NCBI RefSeq assembly: GCF_007004735.1
Contig: NZ_SSNL01000003.1
Location: 186,001-250,000, forward strand
Direction of reading: 5' to 3'
DNA length: 64,000 nt
From: Salinigranum halophilum
Lineage (GTDB): Archaea > Halobacteriota > Halobacteria > Halobacteriales > Haloferacaceae
The position numbers were made by a program, and so were the translations under genes. Positions 52,675-62,417 of the stretch are shown one piece after another. The notes beneath the pieces are model-generated. The model was given only the letters and a program-made list of their open reading frames with translations, was not told the DNA's origin and ran no database searches. How positions within the stretch are numbered: position 1 is the stretch's first letter; every line of letters begins with the position of its first letter.

Positions 52675-53250
52675 CTATCGGACGCGGAAGCCAACGGCGT
52701 CCGCCGTCGTCTCCAGTCCGGTCACGCGGTCGGTGACGTGAGCCGTCGCGGCGTACCGTCCCGGACTGAGCCCCGGTTCGCCGAACCGGACGGGGAGTTC
52801 GGCGAGGGTCGCGTCGGGGTCGAGGAACAGTCGGACGGTGCGGTCGTTCCGGGCCACCCGCTCGCCGTCGGCGTCGGTCAGTTCGACCCCGAGCGAGACG
52901 TCTACCCGCCCGGTCGAGGTACCCCGAATCGGATACGTGAAGCTCACCGCGACGGTCAGCGGGTCGCCCGCCGTGACGTCGTCGACGCTTCGGACGACCA
53001 CGTCGCCGGCGCGCTCCCACCCGTCCACCAGCGAGACCGCGTTGATTCGTGGCCCTTCGAGCCGTCTTCGGAGCGTCTCGACCTCCCGTTCGAGTTCGGC
53101 GATACGCGCCTCGCGTGCGTCGACGGTCGCCTCCAGTTCGGCGAGGCGGACCCGTCGCTCGGAGACGGTCTCGCGCTCGACGAGGTCGTATCCGAGACAG
53201 CCGCTGACGCCGGCGAGCCCACAGAGCGCGAGCAGTTCCCGTCTGTGCAT
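52675..53250 (-). CDS. coiled-coil lipoprotein (paralogue 1)
   Basis: A 191-residue exported protein. Tat-like start HRRELLALCGLAG and lipobox SGC (Cys18). Residues 27-66 form a coiled coil (VRLAELEATVDAREARIAELE). The remaining 120 residues make a beta-sandwich with DVSLGVELTDADGERV. It has the same design as the upstream gene at 53313-53951. Likely a membrane-attached extracytoplasmic protein, role unknown. Confidence 0.75.
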   Translation of the reverse strand: MHRRELLALCGLAGVSGCLGYDLVERETVSERRVRLAELEATVDAREARIAELEREVETLRRRLEGPRINAVSLVDGWERAGDVVVRSVDDVTAGDPLTVAVSFTYPIRGTSTGRVDVSLGVELTDADGERVARNDRTVRLFLDPDATLAELPVRFGEPGLSPGRYAATAHVTDRVTGLETTADAVGFRVR

Positions 53251-53312
53251 GGTCGACCCAGGCGCGTCGCCGGCATGAATCCCGCCCCCGCTCGGGTGGC
53301 AACCGGCGCGAC

Positions 53313-53951
53313 TCAGACGACGCTGAACCGCGTCGCGACCGGTCGCGACTCGACGCCAGCGACGGCGTCTCGGACGTGCGCCTCGGCGACGTACTCGCCG
53401 ACCGAGAGCCCGCCTGTGTCGAACAGCAGCGGCGTCTCCCCCAGTCGCCCCGTCTCGACGAAGTAGCGCAACTCGCGCTCGCGCGTTTCGACCACGCGTC
53501 CGTCTCCGTCCAGCAGTGTCACCGAGACCGTCGTCAGTCGTCGTGCCGCCTCCGCTTGCGCTCCCTGGCCGGACTCACCCCCGACGACCGGGGTGGTGAA
53601 GTTCACCGCGACGACGGCGAGTCCGCCGCGTTCGACGCCCGAGACCGCCCGGTGTACGACGTCGCCGAGGCGGTTCCACTCCGAGACGAGCGCGACGTCG
53701 TTCACCCGCGGCCCGTCCACCTGTCGCGCCAGCGCGTCGCGACTGGCTTCGATGTCGGCGAGCCGTGTCTCGCGCGTCTCGAGGGCCGCCTCGAGTTCGG
53801 CGATGCGCTCCTCGCGCGCTTCGACCGTCGCCTCGAGTTCTGCGAGGCGGACCCGCTGTTCGGCGACCCGCTCTGTCTCTTGGAGTTCGTAGCCGAGGCA
53901 TCCGGTGAGCGTCGCCAGCGCGCCCACCGCGAGCAGGTCGCGTCTGTTCAT
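53313..53951 (-). CDS. coiled-coil lipoprotein (paralogue 2)
   Basis: A 212-residue lipoprotein: MNRRDLLAVGALATLTGC (Tat/lipobox, Cys18), GYELQE, a longer coiled coil (about 27-78, heptads LAELEATVEAREERIAELE), then a beta domain with SVTLLDGDGRVVETRERELRYF. It shares signal, GYxL, coiled-coil core and the GPRxNxVxLV joint with paralogue 1. A tandem duplication is evident. The start at 53951 is fixed by the signal peptide. Confidence 0.75.
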   Translation of the reverse strand: MNRRDLLAVGALATLTGCLGYELQETERVAEQRVRLAELEATVEAREERIAELEAALETRETRLADIEASRDALARQVDGPRVNDVALVSEWNRLGDVVHRAVSGVERGGLAVVAVNFTTPVVGGESGQGAQAEAARRLTTVSVTLLDGDGRVVETRERELRYFVETGRLGETPLLFDTGGLSVGEYVAEAHVRDAVAGVESRPVATRFSVV

Positions 53952-54041
53952 GCCCCGAAGAGGCTCCCCGCGGTCATGAACTGTCCACTCTCGCCCACCT
54001 GCACCGACAGACCGAAAGCGCCGACACCCGTACACCGGCCG

Positions 54042-54542
54042 ATGGGTGGGTCCGACGCCGCCGACCGGCCAGACCGCTTCGGGTTCGACGAGAACCGCAG
54101 CGCCGTCTCCGACTTCCTCGCCCGGTTCGTCCCACAGCCGGTGGCCCGCCGCGCGCTCACCGTCGGCGTCGAGACCGACCGCGCCACGTACGCCGTCGGC
54201 GACGACATCACCTTCCGCATCAGCTTCCGGAACCGACTCCCGCTCCCCGTCGTCGTCGAGACGCCCGACAGACGGCTCTGGGGGTGGACCGTCGACGGCG
54301 AACTGGAGGCCTCGGACGAGCCGCGCTTCTCGGACCCGACGCGGGAGACGCCCGGCACCTTCGCCTTCCGCGGCGGGGAGCGCAAGGTCGTCTCGCGGAC
54401 CTGGCACGGACGCGTCCGCCGCGTGGGTAACGACGGACCGACCCGGTGGGTCGACCTCGAACCGGGACGGCACGAACTCGGCGTCTTCCTCGCGTACGAG
54501 GGTGGTGCCCGCGCGACGACGTCGTTCGAGGTGCGCGAGTGA
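54042..54542 (+). CDS. hypothetical beta-sandwich protein (BsuPI-like)
   Basis: A 166-residue protein with a beta-rich core (about 38-165): ATYAVGDDITFRISFRNRLPLPV, then RRLWGWTVDG, then GRHELGVFLAYEGG. The pattern resembles the intracellular protease inhibitor BsuPI-like or CARDB-like sandwich, but I do not recognise a precise family. No signal peptide. Start at 54042 is the likelier of several ATGs. Confidence 0.65.
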   Translation: MGGSDAADRPDRFGFDENRSAVSDFLARFVPQPVARRALTVGVETDRATYAVGDDITFRISFRNRLPLPVVVETPDRRLWGWTVDGELEASDEPRFSDPTRETPGTFAFRGGERKVVSRTWHGRVRRVGNDGPTRWVDLEPGRHELGVFLAYEGGARATTSFEVRE

Positions 54543-54545
54543 CGC

Positions 54546-54818
54546 TCACACCCAGACCCAGACGCGTTCGCCGTGGCCGGTCGCCGGGAGGCCGATGTCG
54601 ATGTTGGCACCGACGAACCAGATGGGGTCCGACAGGTGGACCGCGGCGGTGTTGACGACGACGCCTTCGACGGCGTGGGTGTGGGTCGTGCCGTCGGCCT
54701 CACGGACCCGCACCGAGTAGTGGTCGGGACCCTCGGGCGTGATGACCGTCTGAACGTCGTCGTAGCGCGTGGTCCCGTCAGCGAACCGAGCGGGCGTCGT
54801 CTGGCTGGTGTCGGACAT
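54546..54818 (-). CDS. conserved small hypothetical protein
   Basis: A 90-residue protein with a strand-rich pattern (DHYSVRVREADGTTHTHAVEG, VNTAAVHLSDPIWFVGANIDIG). No known domain. Convergent with the beta-sandwich gene by 3 nt. Appears soluble, cytoplasmic. The 54819-54967 gap to the ABC operon shows nothing clear. Confidence 0.62.
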   Translation of the reverse strand: MSDTSQTTPARFADGTTRYDDVQTVITPEGPDHYSVRVREADGTTHTHAVEGVVVNTAAVHLSDPIWFVGANIDIGLPATGHGERVWVWV

Positions 54819-54967
54819 CGTCTCGTCTCCTCGTACACTGTTCGCACTCGACGTACTTCATCACGCGCTGCCTATCGTCGTCCTAACTCGTGGTTTATCC
54901 CGTGGTCCGGCGTCGTGTGCCGCACGGACATCGCGCCGCAGTCGTTCGATAACGACTCGTTATCGGC

Positions 54968-56221
54968 TCACCGATGCAGGTGGCAGGCCGCGAAGTGCCG
55001 CCCGGTGCCGACCGTCGACTCGACGTCGTACGCGGGCTCTTCGCGGGCGCAGACGCTCTGCTCGGCGAACGTCTCGGTGAGCACCTCGTCGGCGCGGGCG
55101 ACGTCGTCGTCGAGAACCGCGTCGAGCGCCTCCGCGACGGCGTCGCCCGCCTCCCCCGTGGGGGTCCCGTCCGGGAAGTACTCCGCTCGAAGCGCTCGCT
55201 CGCCGTCGTCGAGCGCGAGTGTCCGCCGAGAGACCGCACGCATGAACCGCCGAACCTGCTCCCACTCGGTGTCTCTCATCTCCATCTCCGGCGCGATGAG
55301 CTTCGGACATCTCGTCCGGAACCGGCAGCCCGAGGGCGGGTCGATGGGCGAGGGGACGTCGCCCGCGAGGACGCCACGCGCCCCCGTCGCCCGGGGGTCC
55401 GGCACGGGAATCGACTGCAACAGCGCGTCGGTGTACGGGTGCTGTGGGTTCTCGAACAGCTCGTCCGTCTCGGCGAGTTCGACCAGTTGCCCCAGATACA
55501 TCACGGCGACGCGGTCGGAGATGTGTCTGATGACGCTCAGGTCGTGGCTGATGAACAGGTAGGTGAGGCCGAACTCGCGCTGGAGCTGCTTCATCGTGTT
55601 GAGCACCTGCGCCTGGATGGACGCGTCGAGTGCGCTCGTCGGCTCGTCACAGACGATGAAGTCGGGGTTCACCGCGAGGGCGCGAGCGAGGTTCACCCGC
55701 TGGCGCTGTCCTCCGGAGAACTGGTGGGGGTAGCGGTTGTAGTGTTGTGGGTCCAGGCCGACCTTGTTCAGGAGCATCCGCGCGCGCTCCTCGCGCTCGC
55801 CCGCGTACAGCCCGTGGGCCTTCATCGGCTCCTCGACGATGGGGCCCACCTTCATCCGCGGGTCCAGCGAGGACTGAGGGTCCTGAAAGATCATCTGCAT
55901 GTCCTGGCGCTGCTGTCGGAGCCGCTCGCCCGACATCGCCGCGAGGTCGACCCCCTTGAAGTACACCGAGCCCTCGGTGGGGGCCAAGAGGCGGAGGACG
56001 GTCCGCGCGAGCGTCGACTTCCCACAGCCGGACTCGCCGACCAGCCCGAGCGTCTCCCCGCGCTGGATGTCGAAGCTGACGTCCTCGACGGCCTTCACCG
56101 TCTCCGTCCCGAAGACGCTCGAGAGGAGTCCCTCGCCCTGGGTGAAGTGCTTCGTGAGTCCCTCGACGCGCAGGAGCGTGTCGTCGCTCGCCCCCCGGTC
56201 GGCGTCGACCGCCTCGCTCAT
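54968..56221 (-). CDS. dppF: peptide ABC importer ATPase 2 (DppF-like)
   Basis: A 417-residue ATPase: [12 protein letters not shown] Walker [20 protein letters not shown] signature, DEPTSALD Walker B. The C-terminal oligopeptide-specific Cys-rich region ([12 protein letters not shown]) is split by about 75 extra acidic residues before C...EP...HFAACHL. Overlaps the DppD-like stop by 4 nt (ATGA). Energises uptake of di/oligopeptides. Confidence 0.92.
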   Translation of the reverse strand: MSEAVDADRGASDDTLLRVEGLTKHFTQGEGLLSSVFGTETVKAVEDVSFDIQRGETLGLVGESGCGKSTLARTVLRLLAPTEGSVYFKGVDLAAMSGERLRQQRQDMQMIFQDPQSSLDPRMKVGPIVEEPMKAHGLYAGEREERARMLLNKVGLDPQHYNRYPHQFSGGQRQRVNLARALAVNPDFIVCDEPTSALDASIQAQVLNTMKQLQREFGLTYLFISHDLSVIRHISDRVAVMYLGQLVELAETDELFENPQHPYTDALLQSIPVPDPRATGARGVLAGDVPSPIDPPSGCRFRTRCPKLIAPEMEMRDTEWEQVRRFMRAVSRRTLALDDGERALRAEYFPDGTPTGEAGDAVAEALDAVLDDDVARADEVLTETFAEQSVCAREEPAYDVESTVGTGRHFAACHLHR

Positions 56222-57339
56222 CGGCTCCCCCCGTCGGTCTCGGCTTCCTCGTCGAGGAGTCCGCTCGCCGCGAAGGCGTTCGTCGCCTCGGTGTCGAGCG
56301 GTGTCGACTCGTCGTACCCCACGTCCTCGTACTTGACGCAGGAGACGTGGTGGTCCGTCTCGACCTCCTGATACGCGGGCTCGACGCGGGGACAGACCTC
56401 CCGCGCCTCCGGGCAACGGGTGTGGAACCGACAGCCGGAGGGTGGGTTGATGGCCTCGGGCATCACGCCCGTGATGGGTTCGAGTTCGTCGACCCGCCGG
56501 TCGGGCCGGGGAATCGACCGCAAGAGCGCCTCCGTGTAGGGGTGTTTCGTCTCGTAGAACAGGTCGTCGACGGGTGCCTGTTCGATGATCTCGCCGAGGT
56601 ACATCACGTTGACGCGGTCACACACCTCCGCGACGACGCCCATGTCGTGGGTCACCCAGATGAACGCCGTGTCGTACTTCGCCTGGAGGTCGTCGACGAG
56701 GTCGAGTATCTGTCCCTCGACGGTCACGTCGAGCGCTGTCGTCGGCTCGTCGGCGATGATGAGCGCGGGTTCACACGACAGCGCCATCGCGATGAGGACG
56801 CGCTGGCGCATCCCGCCCGAGAACTGGTGGGGGTAGCTCTCGTATCGGCTCTCGGGCTCGGGGATGCCCACCTCGTGGAGCATGTCGATGGCGATCTCTT
56901 TCGCCGCCGCCTTCGAGACGTTGCGGTTGATCTCGATGAACTCTCGCAACTGGGCTCCCACGGTGAAGACGGGGTTGAGCGCCTCCATCGGGTCCTGGAA
57001 GATGATGGCGATCTCGCGACCGCGGATGCGCGTGCGCATCTCGCGTTCGGAGAGCATCGCGTCGGAGCGGCGTCTCTCTCCGCCCTCTTCGACGATGTCG
57101 ACGATGGGTTCGCCCTTGAACTCGACGCGGCCGCCGACGATCTCGCCCGGTTCCTCGACGAGCCGCATGATCGACGAGGTGGCGACGGACTTGCCGGCAC
57201 CCGATTCGCCGACGAGGCCGACGATCTCGCCCCCGTGGACGTCGAAGGAGACGCCGTCGACGGCGCGGACGACGCCCTCCTCGGTGTAAAAGCGGGTCTG
57301 TAGGTTCTCGACGCGGAGCAGTGGGTCTGAGGCGGTCAT
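56218..57339 (-). CDS. dppD: peptide ABC importer ATPase 1 (DppD-like)
   Basis: A 373-residue ATPase: [12 protein letters not shown] Walker [33 protein letters not shown], and [13 protein letters not shown] with a short C-terminal Cys motif. Fourth gene of the operon; next to the permeases (3 nt after the DppC-like stop... ATG side) and overlapping dppF. Confidence 0.93.
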   Translation of the reverse strand: MTASDPLLRVENLQTRFYTEEGVVRAVDGVSFDVHGGEIVGLVGESGAGKSVATSSIMRLVEEPGEIVGGRVEFKGEPIVDIVEEGGERRRSDAMLSEREMRTRIRGREIAIIFQDPMEALNPVFTVGAQLREFIEINRNVSKAAAKEIAIDMLHEVGIPEPESRYESYPHQFSGGMRQRVLIAMALSCEPALIIADEPTTALDVTVEGQILDLVDDLQAKYDTAFIWVTHDMGVVAEVCDRVNVMYLGEIIEQAPVDDLFYETKHPYTEALLRSIPRPDRRVDELEPITGVMPEAINPPSGCRFHTRCPEAREVCPRVEPAYQEVETDHHVSCVKYEDVGYDESTPLDTEATNAFAASGLLDEEAETDGGSR

Positions 57340-57342
57340 CGG

Positions 57343-58410
57343 TTAGTTGTTGATTCGGGGGTCGAGTGCGTCTCGCAGGCCGTCGCCGAGCAGGTTGAAG
57401 CCGACCACGGTCACGAGGATGGCGATGCCGGGCCAGATGCTGAACCAGGGGTTGGGGAGCATGTAGTTACGCGACGCCGAGAGCATCTGTCCCCACGACG
57501 GCGTCGGCGGCTGGGCCCCGTAGCCGAGAAACGAGAGGCCGGCGATGATGAGGATGTTGATACCGACCTGGAGTGTGGCCTGCACGAGAACGGGCGCGAA
57601 GCTGTTCGGGATGACGTGTCTGAGGATGATGTTCCGGTCTCGGACTCCGGCGGCGCGGGCGGCCTCGACGAAGTCCTCCTCTCTGACGCTCAGCACGCGC
57701 GAGCGGATGAGCCGCGCGAACGTCGGAATCGTGGCGATACCGACGCCGACCATCGCGAAGGTGAGGTTGCGGCCGAACGCCGTCATGAACGCGATGACGA
57801 GCACGAGGAAGGGGATGGCGAAGAGCACCTCCGCGGCGCGCATGAGCGCGTCGTCGATTCGGCCGCCGTAGTACCCCGCGACGGCTCCGACGAGCGTTCC
57901 GAGTACCATCGCGATACCCGTCGAGACGATTCCGACGGTGATGGCGATGCGCGTCCCGTAGAACAGACGCGCGAGGATGTCGCGGCCGCGGTGGTCCGTC
58001 CCCAGGGGGTGTGCGAGTGTCCCCGGCTGGTTCGGGTAGAGTTCGTTCGTCAGGCCGTACGGTGGGAGCAGTATCTCGGCGTTGTCCGGGTCGTTGACGG
58101 GGTTGATCCAGACCGCCTCGACGAGGACGTACTGTCTCACGCCGAGGTCGGCGAAGAACGCGACGTCGGCGAGGACGTCGAAGACGATGCTGTCGACGAA
58201 CGCGACCAGCGCCACGGTGGTCATGAAGGCGATGATGCCGAGACCCAAGAGTGCAGTCGGGTCGCGCCGGACCTGCGACAGCGTGTAGCGGAGGCCGACG
58301 CGCGCTTCGGGTTGGTTCGCCGCGTCGAACCCGTCGTCGCTCACGTCGCCCTGCCACGACTGTTGGGTGCGGTTCGAGGTCGAGGTCGAAGATGAGGTGT
58401 CCTGTGCCAT
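57343..58410 (-). CDS. dppC: peptide ABC importer permease 2 (DppC-like)
   Basis: A 355-residue BPD-type inner membrane permease; long soluble N-terminus, TM starting near residue 55, HPLGTDHRGRDILARLFYGTRI (DppC signature, about 127-148), EAA loop EAARAAGVRDRNIILRHVIPNS. Gives the transport channel with the DppB-like partner. Confidence 0.93.
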   Translation of the reverse strand: MAQDTSSSTSTSNRTQQSWQGDVSDDGFDAANQPEARVGLRYTLSQVRRDPTALLGLGIIAFMTTVALVAFVDSIVFDVLADVAFFADLGVRQYVLVEAVWINPVNDPDNAEILLPPYGLTNELYPNQPGTLAHPLGTDHRGRDILARLFYGTRIAITVGIVSTGIAMVLGTLVGAVAGYYGGRIDDALMRAAEVLFAIPFLVLVIAFMTAFGRNLTFAMVGVGIATIPTFARLIRSRVLSVREEDFVEAARAAGVRDRNIILRHVIPNSFAPVLVQATLQVGINILIIAGLSFLGYGAQPPTPSWGQMLSASRNYMLPNPWFSIWPGIAILVTVVGFNLLGDGLRDALDPRINN

Positions 58411-58413
58411 GGT

Positions 58414-59412
58414 TCAGTCGGTCTCGTCGAACGACACGCGCGGGTCGACGTACGCGTACGACAGGTCGGTGATGATGACGCCGATGACGAACACGAGGCC
58501 GAACATGAGCGTCGTCCCCATGACGAGCTGGAAGTCCTGGTTCTGTATCGCGGTGATGATGAGTCGACCCATCCCGTTGATGGAGAAGACCGTCTCCGTG
58601 AGCACCGCCCCGCCGAGTGCCTGCGTCAACTGGAGGCCGACGATGGTGATGAGCGGGAGCTGCGCGTTGCGGAACGCGTGCTTGCGGACGATGGTCGACT
58701 CCTTGACACCGTACGCTCGCGCCAGCTTGACGTACTCCTGATTGAGCACCTCGAGCATCGACGACCGCTCGATGCGGGTGAACGCCGCCATCTGGAGCGT
58801 CCCGAGCGTGATGGTCGGGAGGATGAGGTGTTCGATGGCCGTCGTCACCACCCCGAGCCGCGTCTCAGCCCCCTCGACGTTCGCGGGCGACGCCCACGGC
58901 ATGATGAGGTTCGTCGCCGGGAGGAGGTTCAGCTGGAAGGCGAAGATGATGATGAGCATCAGCCCGATCCAGAACGACGGCGTCGACACCCCGAGCAGCG
59001 CCACGACACGCGAGACGTGGTCGGTCGGCTTGTTCCGTCGCTTCGCGGAGATGATGCCCAGTGGGACCGCCGTCACGAGCGCGAACGTGAAACTCGAGAG
59101 CAAGAGCAGCAGCGTCACCGGGAGCCGCTCCATGATCTTCTCCGTGACGGGGACGCCGTAGTAGAGACTCGTCCCGAGGTCGCCGCGGACCACGTCGAGG
59201 AGGTAGTTCAGATAGCGGATGTGCAGCGGCTGGTCGAGGCCGAACTTCGCCCGGATGGCTGCGGCCTGCTGGGCGCTCGGTGACGGGCCGAGCATGATCT
59301 GGACGGGGTCGCCGGGGATGGCGTCGGTGAGAAAGAACGTGATGGTGATGATCCCGAGGATGACCGGAATCGACTGCAGCACCCGGTTGATCGTGTACCG
59401 GAGTCGACTCAC
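58414..59412 (-). CDS. dppB: peptide ABC importer permease 1 (DppB-like)
   Basis: A 332-residue permease: MSRLRYTINRVLQSIPVILGI start, RYLNYLLDVVRGDLGTSL, EAA-like EYVKLARAYGVKESTIVRKHAFRNA and ETVFSINGMGRLI. Gaps of only 3 nt to dppC mean one transcript. Confidence 0.93.
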   Translation of the reverse strand: MSRLRYTINRVLQSIPVILGIITITFFLTDAIPGDPVQIMLGPSPSAQQAAAIRAKFGLDQPLHIRYLNYLLDVVRGDLGTSLYYGVPVTEKIMERLPVTLLLLLSSFTFALVTAVPLGIISAKRRNKPTDHVSRVVALLGVSTPSFWIGLMLIIIFAFQLNLLPATNLIMPWASPANVEGAETRLGVVTTAIEHLILPTITLGTLQMAAFTRIERSSMLEVLNQEYVKLARAYGVKESTIVRKHAFRNAQLPLITIVGLQLTQALGGAVLTETVFSINGMGRLIITAIQNQDFQLVMGTTLMFGLVFVIGVIITDLSYAYVDPRVSFDETD

Positions 59413-59508
59413 GCTCTCGCCCCCCGGCGGTGTCGCTGCCGGCGCATCTCTCTCTGGGACGTGCCTGCGGCGGGTTCGTACATAAATGTGACTGGGGTTT
59501 CGCGTCGA

Positions 59509-61200
59509 CTACCTGTCGACGGAGACGTTGTTGTGGTTGGTCGCGATGTGGAAGCTGTCGACCGGGTGCGACGTGAAGTCGTTGACGTACTCCTTCACGC
59601 CGAAGCTGTTCTTCAGGTTGTACGCAGGCAGGTGCGCGCGCTCTTCGAGCGCGGTCGTGATGCCCTCGATGTAGAGCTGCCGGCGCTCCTCGTAGTCGGG
59701 AGACTCCCGAGCCGTGACGAACTTCTGTGCGGCCTCCTGGCCGACGTCGCTGTTGGCTCCCCAGTAGGTGCCGTTGGTCTGGCCGAGCACGTCGTCGGTC
59801 CGACCGAGCAGGTAGTAGGTGAACGCGTCGGGGTCGGGCGTGCCGGACCAGCCGAGCGTGTACATGTTGTAGTCGCTCTCGCTACCGGTCACGTACTTGT
59901 CCAGGAACGCCCCCCAGTCGAGGCGCTGGACGGAGACGTTGTCGAAGCCGGCCTCCTTGAGGCCGTTCGAGACGCTGATACCGATCTGTTCGCGCTTGTC
60001 GTCCGGCGGGACGATGATGCGCCACTGGTAATCCATCGGCACGCCGGCCTCGTCGAACAGCGCCTGCGCCTCCTCGATGTTCTTCTCGTGGGGGATCTGC
60101 TCCCACTCGTCGAGCGGCATGTCCCAGTCCTCGGCGAGCGACCGCGGAAGCGGGCTGTACTGGCGCACGCCGGTCGGTTCGACGTAACTCGACACCGCCT
60201 GGTCCATGCTGAAGCAGTAGTCGACCGCCTCGCGGACCATCGGGTCCGCCGTCGGTCCCTCGTTGCAGTTGAACGCGAGGTAGAAGTAGCCGATTCCGGG
60301 GACCTCGTCGATGCTCGCGTCGGAGATGCCGCGCACCGTGGAGTACAGCTTCGGGGGAATCTCCTCGATGACGTCGTTCTCGCCGTTGCGGAGCGTCGTC
60401 ACCCGAGTGGTCGCCTCCTCGACGGGCACCAGTTCGAGTTCCGCGAGGTTCGGCATCGGCTCACCCCAGTAGTCGTCGTTCCGCTGCAGGCGGACGTAGT
60501 TGCCCTCCTGCCAGTCGACGAACTCGAACGGGCCGGAGCCGACGGGGCTCTGGGTGTTGAACGCGTCCCGGTCCGACTCGCGGACGGACTGCGGGACGAT
60601 TCCGAGCGTGCTCCCGGTGAGCGCGTGCTGGAACGGCCCGAACGGGTACGAGAGGTCGAACTGAACCGTCGTCTCGTCGACGACGGTGATCGACTCGATC
60701 ATGTTCACCTCGGGGGCGTTCTCGGTCTCTTCGTTCACCGGGGCTTCGTAGGTGTACTTGACGTCCTCGGCGGTCAGCGGGTCGCCGTTGTGGAAGGTGG
60801 CGTCGCCGGTCATCTCGACGACCCATCGGGTCCCGCCGTTCGAGACCTCCGGCGAGCCCGTCGCGAGCTGGGGGACGAAACCGGTCCCGGCGTCGTACTC
60901 GTAGAGGCCGTCGTAGATGTTCTGGGTCACCTGCGCCGACGGGACGTCGTTCAGGATGATGGGGTCGAACTCCAGCGGGCTCTTGACGAGCGCGATGCGG
61001 AGTCTCCCGCCGGACATCTCACTCGACGACGAGTCCGAGCCGGTCTCGGTCGCCGTCGAGTCGCCGCCGCCGGGCGCTTCCGTCCCGGTGGAGTCCCCGT
61101 CACCACCGGCACAGCCAGCGAGTCCGGCGAGGCCGGCCGCGCCGAGACCGAGGACCCGCCGCCGATTCAGTACGTTCCAATCAGGGCTGTCGTCTTGCAT
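59509..61200 (-). CDS. dppA: peptide ABC importer substrate-binding lipoprotein
   Basis: A 563-residue family 5 (SBP_bac_5) protein. Tat lipoprotein start NRRRVLGLGAAGLAGLAGC, then a Ser/Thr/Glu linker. Binding-fold landmarks: FHNGDPLTAEDVKYTYE near 115 and ...GSGPFEFVDWQEGNYVRLQRNDDYWG. The ATG at 61200 is preferred because a GAGGTG ribosome-binding site lies 8 nt before it; TATTTAC at about 61246-61252 is the TATA box. First gene of the dppABCDF-type operon. Confidence 0.92.
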   Translation of the reverse strand: MQDDSPDWNVLNRRRVLGLGAAGLAGLAGCAGGDGDSTGTEAPGGGDSTATETGSDSSSSEMSGGRLRIALVKSPLEFDPIILNDVPSAQVTQNIYDGLYEYDAGTGFVPQLATGSPEVSNGGTRWVVEMTGDATFHNGDPLTAEDVKYTYEAPVNEETENAPEVNMIESITVVDETTVQFDLSYPFGPFQHALTGSTLGIVPQSVRESDRDAFNTQSPVGSGPFEFVDWQEGNYVRLQRNDDYWGEPMPNLAELELVPVEEATTRVTTLRNGENDVIEEIPPKLYSTVRGISDASIDEVPGIGYFYLAFNCNEGPTADPMVREAVDYCFSMDQAVSSYVEPTGVRQYSPLPRSLAEDWDMPLDEWEQIPHEKNIEEAQALFDEAGVPMDYQWRIIVPPDDKREQIGISVSNGLKEAGFDNVSVQRLDWGAFLDKYVTGSESDYNMYTLGWSGTPDPDAFTYYLLGRTDDVLGQTNGTYWGANSDVGQEAAQKFVTARESPDYEERRQLYIEGITTALEERAHLPAYNLKNSFGVKEYVNDFTSHPVDSFHIATNHNNVSVDR

Positions 61201-61209
61201 ATGACTCAC

Positions 61210-61558
61210 ACCTCGTCTCGGAGGATAGTCGAATCAACGTCGGGCGAAGTAAATACCTAACGAAAAGGCACCTATTCCGGTAAATTTGTCCTACGGCGGC
61301 TGTACTCGCTGATATGCGCAATTTACACACAATAAACTCACGTATAATTCTTCGGTATGCTCCAACTTCATCGCCGTTCCGAGCGACGCTTGGGTACTGA
61401 ATGTCTTATTCTACGAACGTATAGACGATTCTTCGCTCTCGGTTCGATTCCCGCTCCAGTCGTTCAATTAACATGAATATTTGTTACGTATCTCCCGTCC
61501 GTGCCGGACAGGTCGGACGAGTGGACAGAACAAAGTCCGTCGGCCGGCAGGGAGACGT
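61210..61558. promoter_or_regulatory. 349-nt AT-rich intergenic region between dppA and trmY
   Basis: Holds the dppA promoter (TATTTAC near 61246-61252, minus strand) and the trmY upstream region. 61260-61480 is AT-rich, with TAAACTCACGTATAATTC and CAATTAACATGAATATTTG-type patches. No open frame with haloarchaeal coding character is seen. Confidence 0.5.
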
Positions 61559-62155
61559 ATGCGACAGTTCGTGGTCACGGGACACGACGCGCCCACGACC
61601 TCCGATTTCAGCCTCGACGACCTCCCCAGCGGTGGTGGACGACTGGACGTCCTCTGCCGCTGTGTCAACGCCGCGTTCTTCCTCTCGCACGCCATCCGCG
61701 AGGACGTCCGCGTCCACCTCGTCCTCGCGGACGCGTTCACGGTCTCGGTCGACGGCCGCGAGGTCCGGCGGCTGAACCCCGACGAGCGGAGCACCGCCGC
61801 ACGGATCCGCGACGCGCTCGACCAACGCGAGGAGGCCATCGGTCACATCCCGGCCGAGGCTAGCCCCGGGGTGTCTATTCGACGCGTCGGCTTCGAGCAG
61901 ACGCTTCGGGACGTCGCCGACGAGTCGGCCGTCGTCGAACTCCACGAGGCGGGAACGCCGGTGGTCGACGTCGACCCGCCCGAGGACCCGGCGTTCGTCC
62001 TCTCGGACCACCACGACTTCACCGACGCGGAGGCCACCCTCCTCGAGGAGGTGGCCGACGAACGCGTCAGGCTCGGCCCCCACGCCATGCACGCCGACCA
62101 CGCCATCACCGTCGCACACAACTACCTCGACACGGCGGGCTACACGCGGTACTGA
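61559..62155 (+). CDS. trmY: tRNA (pseudouridine54-N1)-methyltransferase
   Basis: A 198-residue SPOUT enzyme: [54 protein letters not shown] and a terminal [14 protein letters not shown]. TrmY makes N1-methylpseudouridine at position 54 in archaeal tRNAs. ATG 61559 matches family starts. It lies 66 nt from tRNA-Pro(CGG). Confidence 0.93.
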   Translation: MRQFVVTGHDAPTTSDFSLDDLPSGGGRLDVLCRCVNAAFFLSHAIREDVRVHLVLADAFTVSVDGREVRRLNPDERSTAARIRDALDQREEAIGHIPAEASPGVSIRRVGFEQTLRDVADESAVVELHEAGTPVVDVDPPEDPAFVLSDHHDFTDAEATLLEEVADERVRLGPHAMHADHAITVAHNYLDTAGYTRY

Positions 62156-62189
62156 CAGCCTCTCCCGCGGAGACCGCTAATCACAACTG

Positions 62190-62194
62190 TTAAA
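62190..62194 (+). promoter_or_regulatory. TATA-like box of tRNA-Pro(CGG)
   Basis: TTAAA within CTGTTAAACACGG lies about 30 nt before the tRNA 5' end. Confidence 0.55.
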
Positions 62195-62221
62195 CACGGC
62201 TACGCCATGAGTCAGAGGTGC

Positions 62222-62294
62222 GGGCCGGTGGGGTAGCTTGGTATCCTTCGGCCTTCGGGTGGCCGTAACCGCAGTTCGAATCTGCGCCGGCCCA
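62222..62294 (+). tRNA. tRNA-Pro (anticodon CGG)
   Basis: A 73-nt cloverleaf: acceptor GGGCCGG/CCGGCCC, anticodon stem CGGCC/GGCCG with loop TTCGGGT (anticodon CGG), T-arm CGCAG-TTCGAAT-CTGCG, discriminator A. CCA not encoded. Reads CCG. Confidence 0.93.
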
Positions 62295-62300
62295 TTCCTG

Positions 62301-62348
62301 CCCGCGTTTCACACTACTGCAAGCGAAGCGAGCAGTCTGAAACGCGGG
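62301..62348. terminator. long hairpin just after tRNA-Pro(CGG)
   Basis: An 11-bp stem CCCGCGTTTCA/TGAAACGCGGG (62301-62311 and 62338-62348) encloses a second stem ACTGC/GCAGT with loop AAGCGAAGCGA. Starts 7 nt after the tRNA end. Could be a transcription end or a tRNA-linked RNA. Confidence 0.55.
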
Positions 62349-62417
62349 CGGAAGTCGTCAAGCGGATTCGAGCAGGGAAGTCGCAGCGCGAACACAGTGA
62401 GCGACCGTCTTCCAGTG

